Positions 7,192-7,864 of a stretch of DNA of 7,864 bases are shown piece by piece. The stretch's first letter is position 1. The number at the start of each line of letters is the position of its first letter. A model generated the notes under the pieces. The model was not told the origin of the DNA. It was given only the letters and a program-made list of their open reading frames with translations, and ran no database searches. The translations under genes were made by a program, and so were the position numbers. Source of the DNA: JBHIER01 sp046760705 [NCBI: bacterium] (GTDB taxonomy: Bacteria > JBHIER01 > G020348925); assembly GCA_046760705.1 (NCBI GenBank), contig JBHIER010000142.1, forward strand, positions 1-7,864. Reading direction: 5' to 3'.

Positions 7192-7335
7192 TTTGGGAGC
7201 AACGTCCTGGACGACGTCAGGGTCGTGGACATCATCTTGGGAATCGATCCTCCGCCAACAGAATATGAACTCTGGGCAGCGGACTTCAATGGCGATGGTC
7301 ATATTGATGTCTTGGGCGTTGTAACAATTGTAAAA
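7192..7335 (+). repeat. Decayed fourth dockerin-coding copy
   Basis: The DNA and protein align over the whole linker with the dockerin of the hydrolase gene (PPPTE-x-ELWAAD), more closely than with that of the third gene (PTPEEECAAD). This suggests a common cassette lineage with the hydrolase gene. Loop 1 is truncated at the transposase junction and loop 2 has lost its position-12 Asp. After VTIVK the reading continues into unrelated Lys-rich sequence before the stop at 7384-7386. Confidence 0.65.
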
Positions 7336-7345
7336 TGCAATTGCA
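7324..7345. repeat. Paired CAATTG palindromes at the end of the relic
   Basis: ACAATTGT (7324-7331) and TGCAATTGCA (7336-7345) are perfect palindromes with the same CAATTG core, 13 bases apart. They fall exactly where dockerin similarity ends, so they could mark a rearrangement breakpoint or a dyad binding site; chance is also possible in this A/T-rich stretch. Confidence 0.3.
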
Positions 7346-7386
7346 AACTACATTCTGGAATAGAAACGCATAAACGTAAGAAATGA

Positions 7387-7598
7387 AATAGGCTATTTGG
7401 CTAGAGCATCAAGGAGGGTCTTGGAAGTGTCAATCTTGAAATATGACCCAAAAGTCGTGAAACAACCCGAAATTTGACATATTTTCCTTCCGAATCCAGC
7501 CCAACTGATGAATTTTTGAACAAGATCATTTAAGCCGTACAACAGGGCGATGAATTCAAACGTAAAAATTCCACAATTGAAATTTTTGATTGGCATGA
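7387..7598. other. A/T-rich stretch without a recognisable gene
   Basis: Forward frames are broken by frequent stops. The reverse-strand frame between 7614 and 7393 opens with a TTG, has no ribosome site and resembles nothing recognisable. A 7-bp A/T inverted repeat (AAAAATT at 7564-7570, AATTTTT at 7581-7587) lies just before the sigma-54-like motif. Nothing else is supported here. Confidence 0.5.
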
Positions 7599-7605
7599 TT
7601 TTTGC
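7591..7605 (+). promoter_or_regulatory. Sigma-54 (-24/-12) promoter-like motif
   Basis: TGGCATGATTTTTGC fits the sigma-54 consensus TGGCACG-N4-TTGC with one mismatch in the -24 block. The invariant GG (7592-7593) and GC (7604-7605) are separated by exactly 10 bases. It points right, toward the frame-broken coding remnant. A transcription start would fall near 7617. No enhancer site was identified, and the lack of an intact downstream gene in the window lowers confidence. Confidence 0.4.
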
Positions 7606-7864
7606 GCTTCGCAAAGCGGTACATCGAAGAGATTTCTCAAGGTGACACGAAGGTATTGATTACAAAGAGAACATCTGACGGTCGATCATTGTGGGAATTC
7701 TGACCAAAGTCATTGACTTCGTCTTCGACTTGGTGAACATGAGATCGCGGCATAAAGCCCTGAAGATACTGCCTGAAGCCAGGCATTGCTTACAGGAGCA
7801 AATCTGGGACGGTGAAACAGAGAGATTGGTCAAAGAGCTACACGAGTACGTTAAGGAAATAACC
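7599..7864 (+). pseudogene. Frame-broken, unrecognised coding remnant running off the right edge
   Basis: From 7599 one frame reads FLRFAKRYIEEISQGDTKV and on through DGRSLWEF to a stop at 7701. An overlapping frame is open from 7679 to the right edge and reads LTKVIDFVFDLVNMRSRHK from 7700, followed by a charged helical segment (LPEARHCLQEQIWDGE; LVKELHEYVKEI). The two pieces have similar protein-like character and meet at 7698-7702, so a one-base frameshift in a single gene is the simplest reading. There is no start codon with a ribosome site. The family was not recognised; a decayed mobile-element protein is possible given the neighbouring transposase piece, but no diagnostic motif supports it. 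Confidence 0.3.
7601..7618. repeat. Overlapping short hairpins around the promoter-like motif
   Basis: TTTGCG-CTT-CGCAAA (7601-7615) is a perfect six-pair hairpin. CGCTT-CGCA-AAGCG (7605-7618) is an alternative five-pair hairpin using the same bases. No T-run follows on either strand, so it does not read as a terminator. Confidence 0.35.

Larger units (their letters stand above)
7033..7386 (+). pseudogene. Hybrid relic: transposase fragment fused in frame to a decayed dockerin
   Basis: One open frame of about 117 codons joins two unrelated pieces. Codons 1-51 carry an integrase-core (rve/DDE) fragment: FQTDNGAEF, which contains the second catalytic Asp, then FVELIEDEFG, LRHERIPPRC and TW. 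In that family the last motif is normally followed by a DVE/SDVE segment holding the catalytic Glu; here the sequence diverges to VTHLRG, so the active site is incomplete. From codon 57 (7201) the frame is a dockerin: NVLDDVRVVDIIL, linker GIDPPPTEYELWAAD, loop DFNGDGHIDVLG. Its first calcium loop is lost except for NVLD, and the last ligand of the second loop is Gly instead of Asp. There is no good ribosome site (GTG at 7033) and no signal peptide. It is most likely non-functional debris from an insertion and deletion in a fourth dockerin gene, although the frame has stayed open through the join. Confidence 0.7.

Noticed and set aside
7393-7614. Minus-strand frame of 73 codons in the A/T-rich end region
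   Set aside because: TTG start, no ribosome site, no recognisable motif, and it lies in stop-rich non-coding sequence.
1-7864. CRISPR arrays, tRNA or rRNA genes
   Set aside because: No regularly spaced identical repeats, cloverleaf-like sequences or conserved rRNA segments were seen on either strand.

Overview
The window looks like accessory or surface-protein DNA from an uncultured Gram-negative-type bacterium. Three large genes on the + strand encode exported, repeat-rich proteins. Each ends in the same kind of type I dockerin module: two calcium-binding loops of the D-x-N-x-D-G-x-I/V-N-x-x-D type. PD40/TolB propellers, Asp-box propellers, parallel-helix-like domains and C-terminal dockerins without a visible cohesin are common in genomes of candidate phyla such as Zixibacteria, Latescibacteria, KSB1, WOR-3 or TA06. 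Placing the window there is inference; no rRNA or marker gene is present to confirm it.

Layout. (1) Positions 3-1961 hold the 3' part of a gene that enters from the left edge: a PD40-type propeller, a seven-repeat Asp-box-like propeller, then a dockerin. (2) Positions 1962-2120 are a gap with a nested inverted repeat and a strong Shine-Dalgarno site. (3) Positions 2121-4364 encode a secreted putative glycoside hydrolase: a GHL6-like TIM barrel, a beta-galactosidase trimerisation/GATase-like domain, a beta-rich domain and a dockerin. (4) Positions 4439-6898 encode an exported protein with a beta-helix-like region, an Ig-like domain, a six-bladed TolB/PD40 propeller and a dockerin. (5) Positions 6899-7032 are an AT-rich gap with a possible promoter. 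(6) Positions 7033-7386 are a hybrid relic: a transposase integrase-core fragment reads in frame into a decayed fourth dockerin. (7) Positions 7387-7864 are mostly non-coding, with a sigma-54-like promoter motif, small inverted repeats and a frame-broken, unrecognised coding remnant that runs off the right edge.

How the genes work together. The three intact genes share a direction and a C-terminal module but differ completely in their N-terminal parts. They look like separate clients of one dockerin-dependent surface attachment or assembly system rather than steps of one pathway. Only the second has a plausible enzyme fold; the other two look like binding or scaffold proteins. The partner (cohesin or other receptor) is not in the window. 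The relic suggests that dockerin genes here have been broken and rearranged by mobile elements. No complete undescribed system can be demonstrated from this window alone. The strongest leads are the dockerin cassette family with its covarying cysteine pair, the transposase-dockerin chimera, and the nested inverted repeat between the first two genes.
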